A DNA stretch of 64,000 nt, from positions 473,270 to 537,269 of the forward strand of contig JAUHWC010000002.1 of NCBI GenBank assembly GCA_030424845.1, given 5' to 3'. The position numbers and the translations under genes are program-made. This document shows, in pieces, positions 1 to 7,418 of the stretch. This stretch comes from Alphaproteobacteria bacterium. GTDB lineage: Bacteria > Pseudomonadota > Alphaproteobacteria > Sphingomonadales > Sphingomonadaceae. Position 1 is the stretch's first letter; each line of letters starts with the position of its first letter. A model generated the notes under the pieces. The model had not been told where the DNA came from, made no database searches, and saw only the letters and a program-made list of their open reading frames with translations.

Positions 1-1029
1 GAGGCGCGTCTTGTCGTAATCGGCGCCGAAGACCAGCTTCACCACCGGCGTCAGGGGAGCGCGGTCCTGCACGGCAAGGCCTGCATCTTCCACGATCCCG
101 GCAAATTCGGCGGGGGCTTCGGCGGCGGCCAGGGCAAAATCATGCGCGCGGCCGATCGCGTCATACAGCGCGCTGCGGGTGCGGTCCTCGCTGCTGCGCG
201 CGCGCTGTGCCAATTCGCGAGCAGAGGCGAGGTAATCGCCAAGGCCCATGAACTGCTCGTCTTCATCCATCGCCACGTCGCCGGCCGCATCGACCGGCTG
301 GCCGGACAGGTCATCCAGCCCGAAGGACGGGCGCGGCAGGTGGTCGGCAACCGGAGCGTCAACAGCCAGGCTGTCTGCGCCCGGTCCATCCGCCCAGTCC
401 GCCATCGGCGCGGCATTGCGGTGGCTGCGGCCTTCTTCCAGCGCCTGGTCGATTTCCAGCAGGAGCTCCTCGGCTTCGCGGGCTCCGGCCATTTCCTTCC
501 AGTTGATGACACCGAAGATGTAGTCGATCGTCTCGTCATCGCTGGAGAAGGGCAGCAGGATGCCGCGATAGAGGATGGTGGCGCCGCGCTGGTTCACGAA
601 TTCCGCCTCGAAGCCGATCGGCGCCTGGTTGGCGAGGATCTGCATGTAGTGGTCGGTGATGCGGCTCAGCAGCGAGCGGGCAGGGACATCGGACAGGTAA
701 CGGATGGCAAGGCGATCCGCGTCGCATTCCTCAGCCAGTCGCTCTCCCAGAAAGGAGATTGCCGGGTCTTCGATGCCGTTGGAGAAATCGAGCAGCACGC
801 CGTTGGGGCCGAAGTCCGGCAATGCCTCGGGATCGAGGTCACTCACATGCGGCAGGTTGCGGTCCGCCAGCAGGCTGGCCCAGAAATTGTAGGCGCGCAC
901 CTGCATGCGGCGTTCGTCCGCGCCGATCTGAGGGGGCAGCACGTCATCCGTGGCGTCGTCCTCGGCCAGATCGCCGTTGGAGCCATGGCCGTAGGCCGGA
1001 TCTCCATATTCGCCGCGCAGATTTTCCAT
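1..1029 (-). CDS. PAS-domain-like signalling protein (PAS_5 type), partial
   Basis: The reading frame is open on the minus strand from an ATG at 1029 to the window edge, so the C-terminus is missing (343 residues visible). Residues about 40-180 carry the pattern of the alphaproteobacterial PAS_5 family: a W-x-x-L-x-x-x-R-x-L-P segment (YNFWASLLADRNLPHVSDLD), then a core resembling a ligand-binding PAS fold with GERLAEECD. Residues 200-300 are acidic and alanine-rich with no recognisable domain. PAS_5 proteins are mostly uncharacterised sensory proteins. There is no signal peptide or membrane segment, so it is probably cytoplasmic. An AAGG element lies about 12 bases before the start. Partners cannot be judged because the downstream side is outside the window. 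Confidence 0.7.
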   Translation of the reverse strand, partial: MENLRGEYGDPAYGHGSNGDLAEDDATDDVLPPQIGADERRMQVRAYNFWASLLADRNLPHVSDLDPEALPDFGPNGVLLDFSNGIEDPAISFLGERLAEECDADRLAIRYLSDVPARSLLSRITDHYMQILANQAPIGFEAEFVNQRGATILYRGILLPFSSDDETIDYIFGVINWKEMAGAREAEELLLEIDQALEEGRSHRNAAPMADWADGPGADSLAVDAPVADHLPRPSFGLDDLSGQPVDAAGDVAMDEDEQFMGLGDYLASARELAQRARSSEDRTRSALYDAIGRAHDFALAAAEAPAEFAGIVEDAGLAVQDRAPLTPVVKLVFGADYDKTRL

Positions 1030-1152
1030 GACCCAGTGAATCCCTTGAACTTTTTGTCAGGGACACCTTTTGGCGCGACGTGGTAAATTTTCGGTGAAGT
1101 TGCGCCGATTGATGCAGTGGCGTCATTGCGGCGGGGCGGTGATCCGCCGCGT

Positions 1153-1656
1153 TCAGAGCATGTAGCGCATCTTGATCGTCTGGCTGACCGGCGATCCCCC
1201 CACTTCAAAGGCGGCATCCTCGAAATCCGGCGGACCAAGGCGCACGGGGGCATCGCGCGAGAATCCGAATCCCTCGCGCGGGATCATGGACAGCGCGCGG
1301 TCGGCACGGCCGTTCTCGTTCTCGTCATGCAGCAGGGCGATGGCATAGGTGCCGGGCGTGACATTGTCGAAGCGCAGCACCACGCTTTCGCCCGCGGGCA
1401 CGTTGGCGCGGTGCGAATTGGCATCGCCGCGGCAGCGTGGGAAGCGATCCTCGTCATCCGTCATGCACGCCATGACCACGCCTTCGGAATTGCGCAGGTT
1501 GGTCACGGTGATGCGCACCGTGGTCGCCCCGGATTGCGATGCGGCAGGGGCCGCCGGAATGGCCAGCGCCGCGGCGGCTACTGCCAGCGCTGCGAGAGCC
1601 CCTTGTCCGTGCCGCACAGGCGATCCCAGAAGCGAAAATAGAGGCCGAAATTGCAT
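1153..1656 (-). CDS. DUF2141 domain secreted protein
   Basis: Encodes up to 167 aa. An alanine-rich signal-peptide-like N-terminus ends near AAPAASQSG, and the rest has the DUF2141 pattern: ITVTNLRNSEGVVMACM, then GTYAIALLHDENENGRADRA and a C-terminal beta-rich part. The DEN-x-NG-x-D segment is typical of the family, which is exported and has no assigned reaction. The annotated ATG lies inside the upstream hydroxylase gene (79-base overlap). A GTG at about 1614 would give a shorter, more conventional signal peptide, so the start is uncertain. It is tandem with the hydroxylase and probably co-transcribed. Confidence 0.8.
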   Translation of the reverse strand: MQFRPLFSLLGSPVRHGQGALAALAVAAAALAIPAAPAASQSGATTVRITVTNLRNSEGVVMACMTDDEDRFPRCRGDANSHRANVPAGESVVLRFDNVTPGTYAIALLHDENENGRADRALSMIPREGFGFSRDAPVRLGPPDFEDAAFEVGGSPVSQTIKMRYML

Positions 1657-2297
1657 AGATACTCGTCATGATGGCGCTGGTGATGGCTGGCCGTTATCAG
1701 CCAGTTTCCCAACGGGGAATGAACAATCCAGCGCGGGAACATCTCCCACCCCATGTGATTGGTGACGCCCATCACCGTCATGATCAACAGCACCAGCCCC
1801 AGCATCCCCACATGAATGGGAATCAGGAAAACAAGCAGCGGGATGACGATCGCGCCGGTGATCGCCTCGATCGGATGAAAGCTCATCGCGGCCCATGCGG
1901 TGGGCGGACGGCTGGCATGGTGCACGGCATGGGCGATGCGGAACCACCTGGGGACATGCATCCAGCGATGCGTCCAGTAGAACCATGTGTCATGCGCGAA
2001 GAGGTAGAGGAACAGCGACAGCGGCAGGTACCACAAGGGATAGTCGCCGATGTCGGTGTAGATGCGCGTCCAGCCCAGTTCCTGCCAGCCCCATGCCACC
2101 ACGCCTGCAGGCACGCCATAGATCGCGGCCGAGGCGAGCGACCACCAGATTTCCTTGCGGATCTGCGGCTCCAGCCCCTTGTAGAGGCCGGGGCGCACGC
2201 GCGCTGTCGCCCAGGCGAAGAAGCCGCTGGTGAGCATGTAGCGCACCGCGACAATCGCCGTCATGGCCAGCGCGGACAAGAGGATCGCAAGGGTCAC
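1578..2297 (-). CDS. Sterol desaturase / fatty acid hydroxylase family membrane protein
   Basis: A 239-aa integral membrane di-iron enzyme. The three histidine clusters of the superfamily are present: HDTWFYWTHRWMH (about residues 101-113), HAVHH (about 122-126) and HHQRHHDEY near the C-terminus. Hydrophobic segments lie at the N-terminus, around residues 55-70 and around 150-180. Members hydroxylate or desaturate lipid substrates; in sphingomonads similar proteins act on carotenoids or sphingolipids, but the substrate cannot be told here. The start is a GTG with no strong ribosome-binding site; an ATG 11 codons downstream is an alternative. The 3' end overlaps the DUF2141 gene. Confidence 0.85.
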   Translation of the reverse strand: MTLAILLSALAMTAIVAVRYMLTSGFFAWATARVRPGLYKGLEPQIRKEIWWSLASAAIYGVPAGVVAWGWQELGWTRIYTDIGDYPLWYLPLSLFLYLFAHDTWFYWTHRWMHVPRWFRIAHAVHHASRPPTAWAAMSFHPIEAITGAIVIPLLVFLIPIHVGMLGLVLLIMTVMGVTNHMGWEMFPRWIVHSPLGNWLITASHHQRHHDEYLCNFGLYFRFWDRLCGTDKGLSQRWQ

Positions 2298-2356
2298 GAA
2301 GATGCGGTTAGCAAAGCATGGCCCGCTGCGACAGGCCTTCCGTGCATGCCCGCCTG

Positions 2357-2884
2357 TCAGCCGGCAGGCAGGGCGTTGAGAATACGGCCCACGCCCTGCG
2401 GATCGTTGAGATGGGTATGCCGACGCAATGCCGCGCGGGCGAGCCGCTCCACCTCCACCTTGCGGCGGGCGGCAGCGAGCGGGTGACTGGGCGCCGGGCG
2501 GATGATTTCGGCATCGTATTCATCAGCCACGATCACCCCGCACAGGTCCGGCCGGAAGTCCTCCCCTTCAAGGCAGGCGCGATCCAGTTCCGGCGGGACG
2601 CCCCAGAAGAAGCGATCGCAGAAGTCGAGGTAGTCGGGCCATTTGCCATCGCCCATCAGGTCTCCCCGCGCGGTCTTGATCTCAACGATCACGATGCGCC
2701 CCTTGGCATCGAGGCCCATCAGGTCTGCCCGGCGATTGTTGCGCAGCGGCATTTCCGGCAGGACCCAGATGTCATTGCGGGCGAACAGGCGGCAGATGCC
2801 GCGCGCCACCGCCGCCGAGCGCAGGCCTTCCATGCCGGCGTCTTGCGCCATCGTGCGGTCATTACCGATTGCCGAATCATCCAT
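2357..2884 (-). CDS. mmcB: MmcB family DNA repair protein
   Basis: About 175 aa. The core LPEMPLRNNRRADLMGLDAKGRIVIVEIKTARGDLMGD has the arrangement of a restriction-endonuclease-like fold (acidic residue, then E-x-K), as in the alphaproteobacterial MmcB family, which is linked in Caulobacter to resistance to mitomycin C damage. Further family features are WPDYLDFCDRFFWGVP and DLCGVIVADEYDAEIIRP. The frame stays open much further upstream, but that part is an artefact of the neighbouring gene. I chose the ATG at 2884; another ATG lies 11 codons downstream, and neither has a clear ribosome-binding site. Confidence 0.85.
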   Translation of the reverse strand: MDDSAIGNDRTMAQDAGMEGLRSAAVARGICRLFARNDIWVLPEMPLRNNRRADLMGLDAKGRIVIVEIKTARGDLMGDGKWPDYLDFCDRFFWGVPPELDRACLEGEDFRPDLCGVIVADEYDAEIIRPAPSHPLAAARRKVEVERLARAALRRHTHLNDPQGVGRILNALPAG

Positions 2885-2952
2885 CGGGCGAGATTGGAAC
2901 GAAATGGGAACATCGTCAAGCTGGCGATGCCCTGTCCGTTCCGGGAGTTTTC

Positions 2953-3339
2953 TCAGGCGGTGCGGCGCGGCGCGTGCTCGCTGCCCTTGGGCAACAGGCC
3001 CAGGATGGCATCGCGCGAGACGCAATACTCTTGCCACAAGGCTCGCGCTGCGGGGCGCGGATCGGCACCGCGCGCGCTGATCGCCAGCAAGGCGGAAATC
3101 CCCGGCTCCATCACGGCGGCAAGATCGGCCACGCTGTTCTCGGCAAGCTCGCGCTTCCACGCCGGGCATTCGCGCAGCAGCACCGGGAAATTGCGGATCT
3201 GTCGGCCCGGCTGCTCCAGCGGCATGCCGGCCAGGGCGGCAACCACCTTGCCGGCCTCGATCAGCGCAGCCCAGCGCAGGCTGGTGGAATTGGCACCGGC
3301 GGAAGCGCGGTTGCTGAAATGGGTGGGCGGGGCGTTCAT
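2953..3339 (-). CDS. Hypothetical protein (128 aa)
   Basis: A 128-aa soluble, mostly helical protein that I do not recognise. It has no signal peptide, no transmembrane segment and no catalytic motif. The start is supported by an AGGGCAGGGC stretch directly before the ATG. The composition (many Ala, Leu, Arg, Glu) looks like genuine coding sequence, unlike the arginine/serine-rich antisense frames over the same DNA. It lies upstream of mmcB on the same strand, 68 bases away, so the two may be co-transcribed. Confidence 0.6.
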   Translation of the reverse strand: MNAPPTHFSNRASAGANSTSLRWAALIEAGKVVAALAGMPLEQPGRQIRNFPVLLRECPAWKRELAENSVADLAAVMEPGISALLAISARGADPRPAARALWQEYCVSRDAILGLLPKGSEHAPRRTA

Positions 3340-3394
3340 GCCCTGCCCTTAACCCGGTTCTGCTTGCCAATTGGTTAGCGCGTTGCGCGAGCGC

Positions 3395-4174
3395 CTATTC
3401 GGCCTCGTCCAGCACATCGAAGCCGAGATCGATGTTCGCTCCGTCGCCTTCGGAATGCAGGCGGTTGTTTTCCGCGCAGACATATTCGCGGATGGGGAAC
3501 TCGTTATCCAGGCGATAGGAGACCCGCGTGACATAGGGTTCCTCCAGGATTTCCGGATTGATGATCGTCATCTGGATCGTCAGCTCGTCTTCCGACATGC
3601 GCTGGATGTGGCCGTGCACACGGCTCGCCTCGGTATGCGGGATGCCGGCGGCGATATTGGTGGACGGGTGCAGGCCGACCACGTCGAAGACCAGCATGTC
3701 GCCTTGCCAATAGCCGGTGATGTTGCCCTTGAAGAAGGGATCGGGATCCTCGGGAAGCGGCCGGCCGTCGGTGTAGATGCGGAACACCTGCTCATAGGCT
3801 TCGGTGATGATCGTGGTGCGGCCGGGCGAGAACAGGATTTCCAGCGGATAGGGCTGTTGCAGCGTGCCGGGAATGCCCGGCGGCAGGCATTGGGCCTGCG
3901 CTTCCTGGTTGGGGCCGTTCTCGCGAATCGATTCCTGGTAGGCGTCGAAATCCCGCTGGGCCGAAGGGGTGAGCTGCGGTGGCCGTGCGCGATCGGCAAA
4001 CAGGCGGCTCCAGTCCGGGTACCAGATGCCGGTCCAGTCGGGCAGCTGCAGCACCTCTTCATAGGCGGTCGCGCGCGGCGGCGTGTAACCCTCGTCCTGC
4101 GCGGCTGCCTGCCCGGCCAGCGCCAGCGCGGCGCCGCAGGCCGAAACCTGCGCGATTCGTCCCAGAAACTTCAT
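3395..4174 (-). CDS. Exported protein of unknown function paired with a DUF6152 gene
   Basis: 259 aa from an ATG preceded by a strong GGGAGG. The frame extends upstream, but the MKFLGRIAQ start gives a clean Sec signal peptide ending at GQAAAQDE. The mature part contains LPDWTGIWYPDWSRLF, several aromatic/proline patches and ITGYWQGDMLVFDVVGL, a beta-rich layout often found next to DUF6152 proteins in sphingomonads. No catalytic residues are recognisable. It is divergent from the DUF6152 gene across a 180-base region that must hold both promoters. A role in the envelope is inferred from export only. Confidence 0.7.
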   Translation of the reverse strand: MKFLGRIAQVSACGAALALAGQAAAQDEGYTPPRATAYEEVLQLPDWTGIWYPDWSRLFADRARPPQLTPSAQRDFDAYQESIRENGPNQEAQAQCLPPGIPGTLQQPYPLEILFSPGRTTIITEAYEQVFRIYTDGRPLPEDPDPFFKGNITGYWQGDMLVFDVVGLHPSTNIAAGIPHTEASRVHGHIQRMSEDELTIQMTIINPEILEEPYVTRVSYRLDNEFPIREYVCAENNRLHSEGDGANIDLGFDVLDEAE

Positions 4175-4354
4175 GCTGTCCCTCCCGGAATTCCCATGTG
4201 ACCATTGGTCGAATTCGTTGTCTTTGCCCATGCAATTGATGTCGCAATTCGTATCAAGTCAAGCGTGCCGCTTGATTCTGTCCGGCGATTGCTGGCAAGA
4301 ATGGTGCGAGATCGCTCAGGATGCGTTCAGCCATCCTGTTGCAGGAGAGAGAGC

Positions 4355-4759
4355 ATGAAAAGCACAACCCTTCGCCGCGGCTTGCTCGGCTGCGCTATCG
4401 CCCTTGCCGGTGCCGCGACAATGTCGGTTCCCGGCTCCGCCCACCATTCCACGGCCATGTTCGCATGGGGCGAGGAAGTGGCCCTGTCGGACATGACGGT
4501 GCTGCGCTGGGAATGGACCAACCCGCACACCTTCCTCTACACCCGCGATGCCGATGGCAACCGCTGGGCGTTCGAGGGGATGAGCCCCAACCACCTCATC
4601 CGCTACGGCTGGTCGCGCCGCTCGCTGGCGCCCGGCCAGGTGATCGACCTGACGCACTACCCGCTGCGCGATGGGCGCAACGGCGGTTTCAACGTCACCG
4701 TCACCCGCCCGGATGGCACCATTCTCAACCAGTTCGGTGAAGGCGGCTCGCGGCAATAG
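4355..4759 (+). CDS. DUF6152 family exported protein
   Basis: 134 aa. The start at 4355 has GGAGAGAG just upstream and gives a signal peptide (MKSTTLRRGLLGCAIALAGA, cleaved near GSA-HHS). The mature protein starts with HHSTAMF and contains WEWTNPHTFLY, RWAFEGMSPNHL and the C-terminal HYPLRDGRNGGF typical of DUF6152 proteins, which are small periplasmic beta-rich proteins with no defined reaction. A short GC-rich inverted repeat (4742-4747 with 4760-4765, then TTT) at the stop codon may be a weak terminator. Confidence 0.8.
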   Translation: MKSTTLRRGLLGCAIALAGAATMSVPGSAHHSTAMFAWGEEVALSDMTVLRWEWTNPHTFLYTRDADGNRWAFEGMSPNHLIRYGWSRRSLAPGQVIDLTHYPLRDGRNGGFNVTVTRPDGTILNQFGEGGSRQ

Positions 4760-4833
4760 GCCGCCTTTCCCGACACTCCGCAAAGATTATCGCTTGGCGC
4801 GCTGGCTAGCTGTTGCTAGGCGGCAGCGCTGCT

Positions 4834-4910
<77 letters not shown>

Positions 4911-4958
4911 CTTAAGCTATTGATGTATAACGTTTTATAAAAACGATCTTCTGCAAGA

Positions 4959-5003
4959 ATGCATAAAAATGTGCATTTTCGCTATGCACAAAACGTGCAC
5001 AAA
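4959..5003 (+). repeat. Candidate integrase arm-type sites (RTGCAYAAA repeats)
   Basis: Between the tRNA and the integrase gene, three close copies of RTGCAYAAA occur on the plus strand: ATGCATAAA (4959), ATGCACAAA (4984) and GTGCACAAA (4995). A related GTGCATTTT lies at 4971. Short direct repeats in AT-rich DNA between an attachment site and its integrase gene are typical of arm-type binding sites. Function is inferred from position only. Confidence 0.4.
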
Positions 5004-5058
5004 GCTGTGTCCTTCCCCGTAAACCCTGATTAGGCTGGTTTCATAGAGGGGAGCCGCA

Positions 5059-6279
5059 ATGACAAAGGGCACTGAAGACCGAATCGATTTGCGTGGGGAT
5101 GGAAGAATTATCCTCTACAAACGAACCGGCTCGAACGATTCTGTGTGGCAGGCCAGGATCCGGGTTCCCAATTCCACCGGCTACAAGCGGGTCACCACCA
5201 AGACCCCAAACCAGCGTGAAGCCGAGCGCTTTGCCCTCGACCTCTATGAAGAGCTCTACCTTCATGTGAAATCAGGCGGGTCGATCCAGTCTCGAACCTT
5301 CAAGCAGGTCTTCGAGGAATGGAAGAAGACCGTCACCACTATGGGTCATACTCGGCAAGGTGGATCGTGGGATGCGACCATCCACCGGATCGAATCTTAT
5401 GCCGTGAGGTTTTTCGGGTCGATGAAGATCGATAACATCGGCCCCAAGGAGTTTGCCGATTACTGGGTCTGGCGGAAATCGAACTTCAATCGTGCAAGGC
5501 CCTCTAACGGAACTCTGCGGCGGGAGCGGACCAGTATCCTGCCTGTGTTCAAATTTGCGGTCACTCGAGGGTACCTCCAGTCGGTGCCTGAAACCGACCC
5601 GCCGAAAGCCTCGCTGGAGAGAAGGCCTACTTTTACGCAAGAGGAATGGAAGAAAATCTACACCAAGGCTCGAGCTTGGGTGAAGGAGGGCGAAGCACTC
5701 GCTACTGGGCGCCAGCGCTTCATGACCCAGCAGTATGTGCTGGTGCTTGCCAACACAGGTCTAAGAGTTGGTGAACTTCGAGGGTTACGGTGGAGTGATC
5801 TGCGAACAGTAAAGACGGGCGATGGCACACGGCTGGTTGCTGAAGTGCGTGGTAAGACAGGCATCCGAGAAGTGGTCTTTCAGGACGGTGCCGAGAACTA
5901 CATCAAGCGCATTTATGACCTGCGCCTTGATGAGCTCGGGGCTTCTCCATCCAACGATGAGGTTATTTTTTGCCACAAGGACGGGAAACCCGTTCAGACA
6001 ATGAAAAAGGCTTTTAACTCGCTGCTCAAGTTTGCTGGCGTCCCCATTGAACGCAATGGCGGGTCTCGGACTCTCTATTCGCTGCGGCACTTCTACGCCA
6101 CTATGCGCTTGTCGAACGACACCAGTCCCTTCCTTCTAGCGAAGCAGATGGGGACCTCGGTCGAGATGCTGGAAAAGTTCTACGGGCAGACCGTGTCGTC
6201 AGAGTTGGCAGCACAAATTACGAAGGCAAGCCGGTCGAAGGGAGCCGTTAGGAAAGCGACAGCTTATCCGTTTGAATAA
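5059..6279 (+). CDS. Tyrosine-type site-specific integrase
   Basis: 406 aa, phage-integrase family. Residues 1-60 form an AP2-like/arm-binding N-terminus, about 75-170 the SAM-like core-binding domain (TFKQVFEEWKKTV), and about 195-395 the catalytic domain. The catalytic signature is complete: Arg in TGLRVGELRGLRW (about residue 237), a Lys in the following beta-hairpin (RGKTGIREV), SLRHFYAT with R343 and H344, and nucleophile Y375 in EKFYGQTV. GAGGGGAG precedes the ATG. Its place just behind tRNA-Arg implies integration into that tRNA. It lacks the PAM-rich codon style of the neighbours and is likely foreign. It appears intact. Confidence 0.93.
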   Translation: MTKGTEDRIDLRGDGRIILYKRTGSNDSVWQARIRVPNSTGYKRVTTKTPNQREAERFALDLYEELYLHVKSGGSIQSRTFKQVFEEWKKTVTTMGHTRQGGSWDATIHRIESYAVRFFGSMKIDNIGPKEFADYWVWRKSNFNRARPSNGTLRRERTSILPVFKFAVTRGYLQSVPETDPPKASLERRPTFTQEEWKKIYTKARAWVKEGEALATGRQRFMTQQYVLVLANTGLRVGELRGLRWSDLRTVKTGDGTRLVAEVRGKTGIREVVFQDGAENYIKRIYDLRLDELGASPSNDEVIFCHKDGKPVQTMKKAFNSLLKFAGVPIERNGGSRTLYSLRHFYATMRLSNDTSPFLLAKQMGTSVEMLEKFYGQTVSSELAAQITKASRSKGAVRKATAYPFE

Positions 6280-6299
6280 GAGGCTCGTCGCATTGAGCT

Positions 6300-6698
6300 T
6301 TAGAAGCTGACCGCAAGGATCACTAATGCAAGTACCCCCACTAAAACCCATGGTAGAGGATTAGACCTGTTAGCTTGAGCTTCCAGTTGGATGATCATGG
6401 CTTGGATCTGACCTTGCTGCTGGTGGAGCTGCTTGATCGCATCCTTCATTGTCTCGCTATCGACGTAAGATGCACTGTCATCGGCTAAAACCTCGGCGTC
6501 TTTCAGCAGCTTCAGAGCCTTCTTCAGCCTTGGCAGCGGATTGTCGTGCGGTGAGTGAAGCTCACCCATGGCTGCCTGGTGAAGCCTTGTAGCTTCAGCC
6601 AGCATGTCCGATACGTGGGCTTCGACTGGACTTGGGCACACGCTCGAGCATTGCTGTTTGGGCCCGGTGAGCCGGGCTTGCTCTGGTAGCGGCGCCAT
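6300..6698 (-). CDS. Tail-anchored small protein (hypothetical)
   Basis: 132 aa from the ATG at 6698; a shorter start at 6605 would give 101 aa. The frame is open further upstream, but that stretch overlaps the plus-strand DUF3489 gene. The C-terminal half looks genuine: a charged helical part (LPRLKKALKLLKDAEVL and MKDAIKQLHQQQGQIQAMI, coiled-coil-like), then a single C-terminal transmembrane segment PLPWVLVGVLALVILAVSF with almost nothing behind it. That is the layout of a tail-anchored membrane protein with its body in the cytoplasm. I do not recognise a family. It is convergent with the integrase gene. Confidence 0.45.
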   Translation of the reverse strand: MAPLPEQARLTGPKQQCSSVCPSPVEAHVSDMLAEATRLHQAAMGELHSPHDNPLPRLKKALKLLKDAEVLADDSASYVDSETMKDAIKQLHQQQGQIQAMIIQLEAQANRSNPLPWVLVGVLALVILAVSF

Positions 6699-6726
6699 AC
6701 TGGCGTGGCACAACCGGAGAACCAGA

Positions 6727-7014
6727 ATGACCAGCACAACAAAATCGAAGAGCAAGAAGACCAGCGTGGCTAAGCCCACTGCAAATCCTCGAGTTGCCAA
6801 GCCAATGAAGCGGCCAAGCCGCCTCGACCAGCTCGAAGAGCTGCTTGCTCGCCCTTCGGGGGCCAGTATTGCCGAGTTGGGCGACGCAACTGGCTGGCTG
6901 GCGCCTTCGGTGCGCGGGGCGATGGCTGGCGCGCTCAAGAAGCGCGGCCTCGCGATCATCTCACAGAAGGTCGATAACGTCCGCCGCTATCGTGCGACGA
7001 GGCCCGAGCAATGA
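6727..7014 (+). CDS. DUF3489 domain protein
   Basis: 95 aa from the MTSTTKSKSKK start (the frame extends further up without support). A basic low-complexity N-terminus is followed by a winged-helix-like domain: RLDQLEELLARPSGASIAELGDATGW, LAPSVRGAMAGALKKRGLAI, YRATRP. This is the DUF3489 pattern, probably DNA-binding. It is the first gene of an operon whose start and stop codons overlap (ATGA) with DUF2924, followed by the recombinase, an arrangement widespread in alphaproteobacterial mobile elements. Confidence 0.85.
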   Translation: MTSTTKSKSKKTSVAKPTANPRVAKPMKRPSRLDQLEELLARPSGASIAELGDATGWLAPSVRGAMAGALKKRGLAIISQKVDNVRRYRATRPEQ

Positions 7015-7418
7015 GCGAGAGCATCGAGGATATGGTGGCTCGCATTGCCACCATGGACCTCGATGACCTGCGCGTGTTCTGGGGGCAGCGCTTCGGCGCT
7101 CCCCCGGCACTGCGCTCAGAACCCATCATGCGCAGGCTGCTCGCCTGGCGTGTGCAGGCGGAGGCCTTTGGCGGTCTCGATGAAACGACTGTCAAAGCGC
7201 TGGCTCGCAACGGCGCGCCCGAAGCCGAAGGCAAGCATCTTGGCTTTGGCGCAAGGCTTACGCGCAATTGGAAGGGCAGGAAGGTCGAGGTTGTGGTCGA
7301 GGAAGACGGGTTCCGCTGGGAGGACCAGCTTTTCCCGAGCCTTTCGGCCGCGGCCACCGCCATTGCAGGCACACGCTGGAATGGTCCACGCTTTTTTGGC
7401 CTCAGGGATCAGCCATGA
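7011..7418 (+). CDS. DUF2924 domain protein
   Basis: 135 aa. Contains WGQRFGAPPALRSEPIMRRLLAWRVQAEAFGG at the N-terminus and RNWKGRKVEVVVEEDGFRWEDQLFPSLSAAATAIAGTRWNGPRFFGL at the C-terminus, which is the standard DUF2924 layout. The family is found almost exclusively directly upstream of large serine recombinases and is presumed to assist recombination. Both ends overlap the neighbouring genes by four bases, implying translational coupling. Confidence 0.88.
   Translation: MSESIEDMVARIATMDLDDLRVFWGQRFGAPPALRSEPIMRRLLAWRVQAEAFGGLDETTVKALARNGAPEAEGKHLGFGARLTRNWKGRKVEVVVEEDGFRWEDQLFPSLSAAATAIAGTRWNGPRFFGLRDQP

Noticed and set aside
2885..3370. N-terminal extension of MmcB
   Set aside because: It is the out-of-frame reading of the hypothetical gene 2953-3339, with biased Arg/Pro composition.
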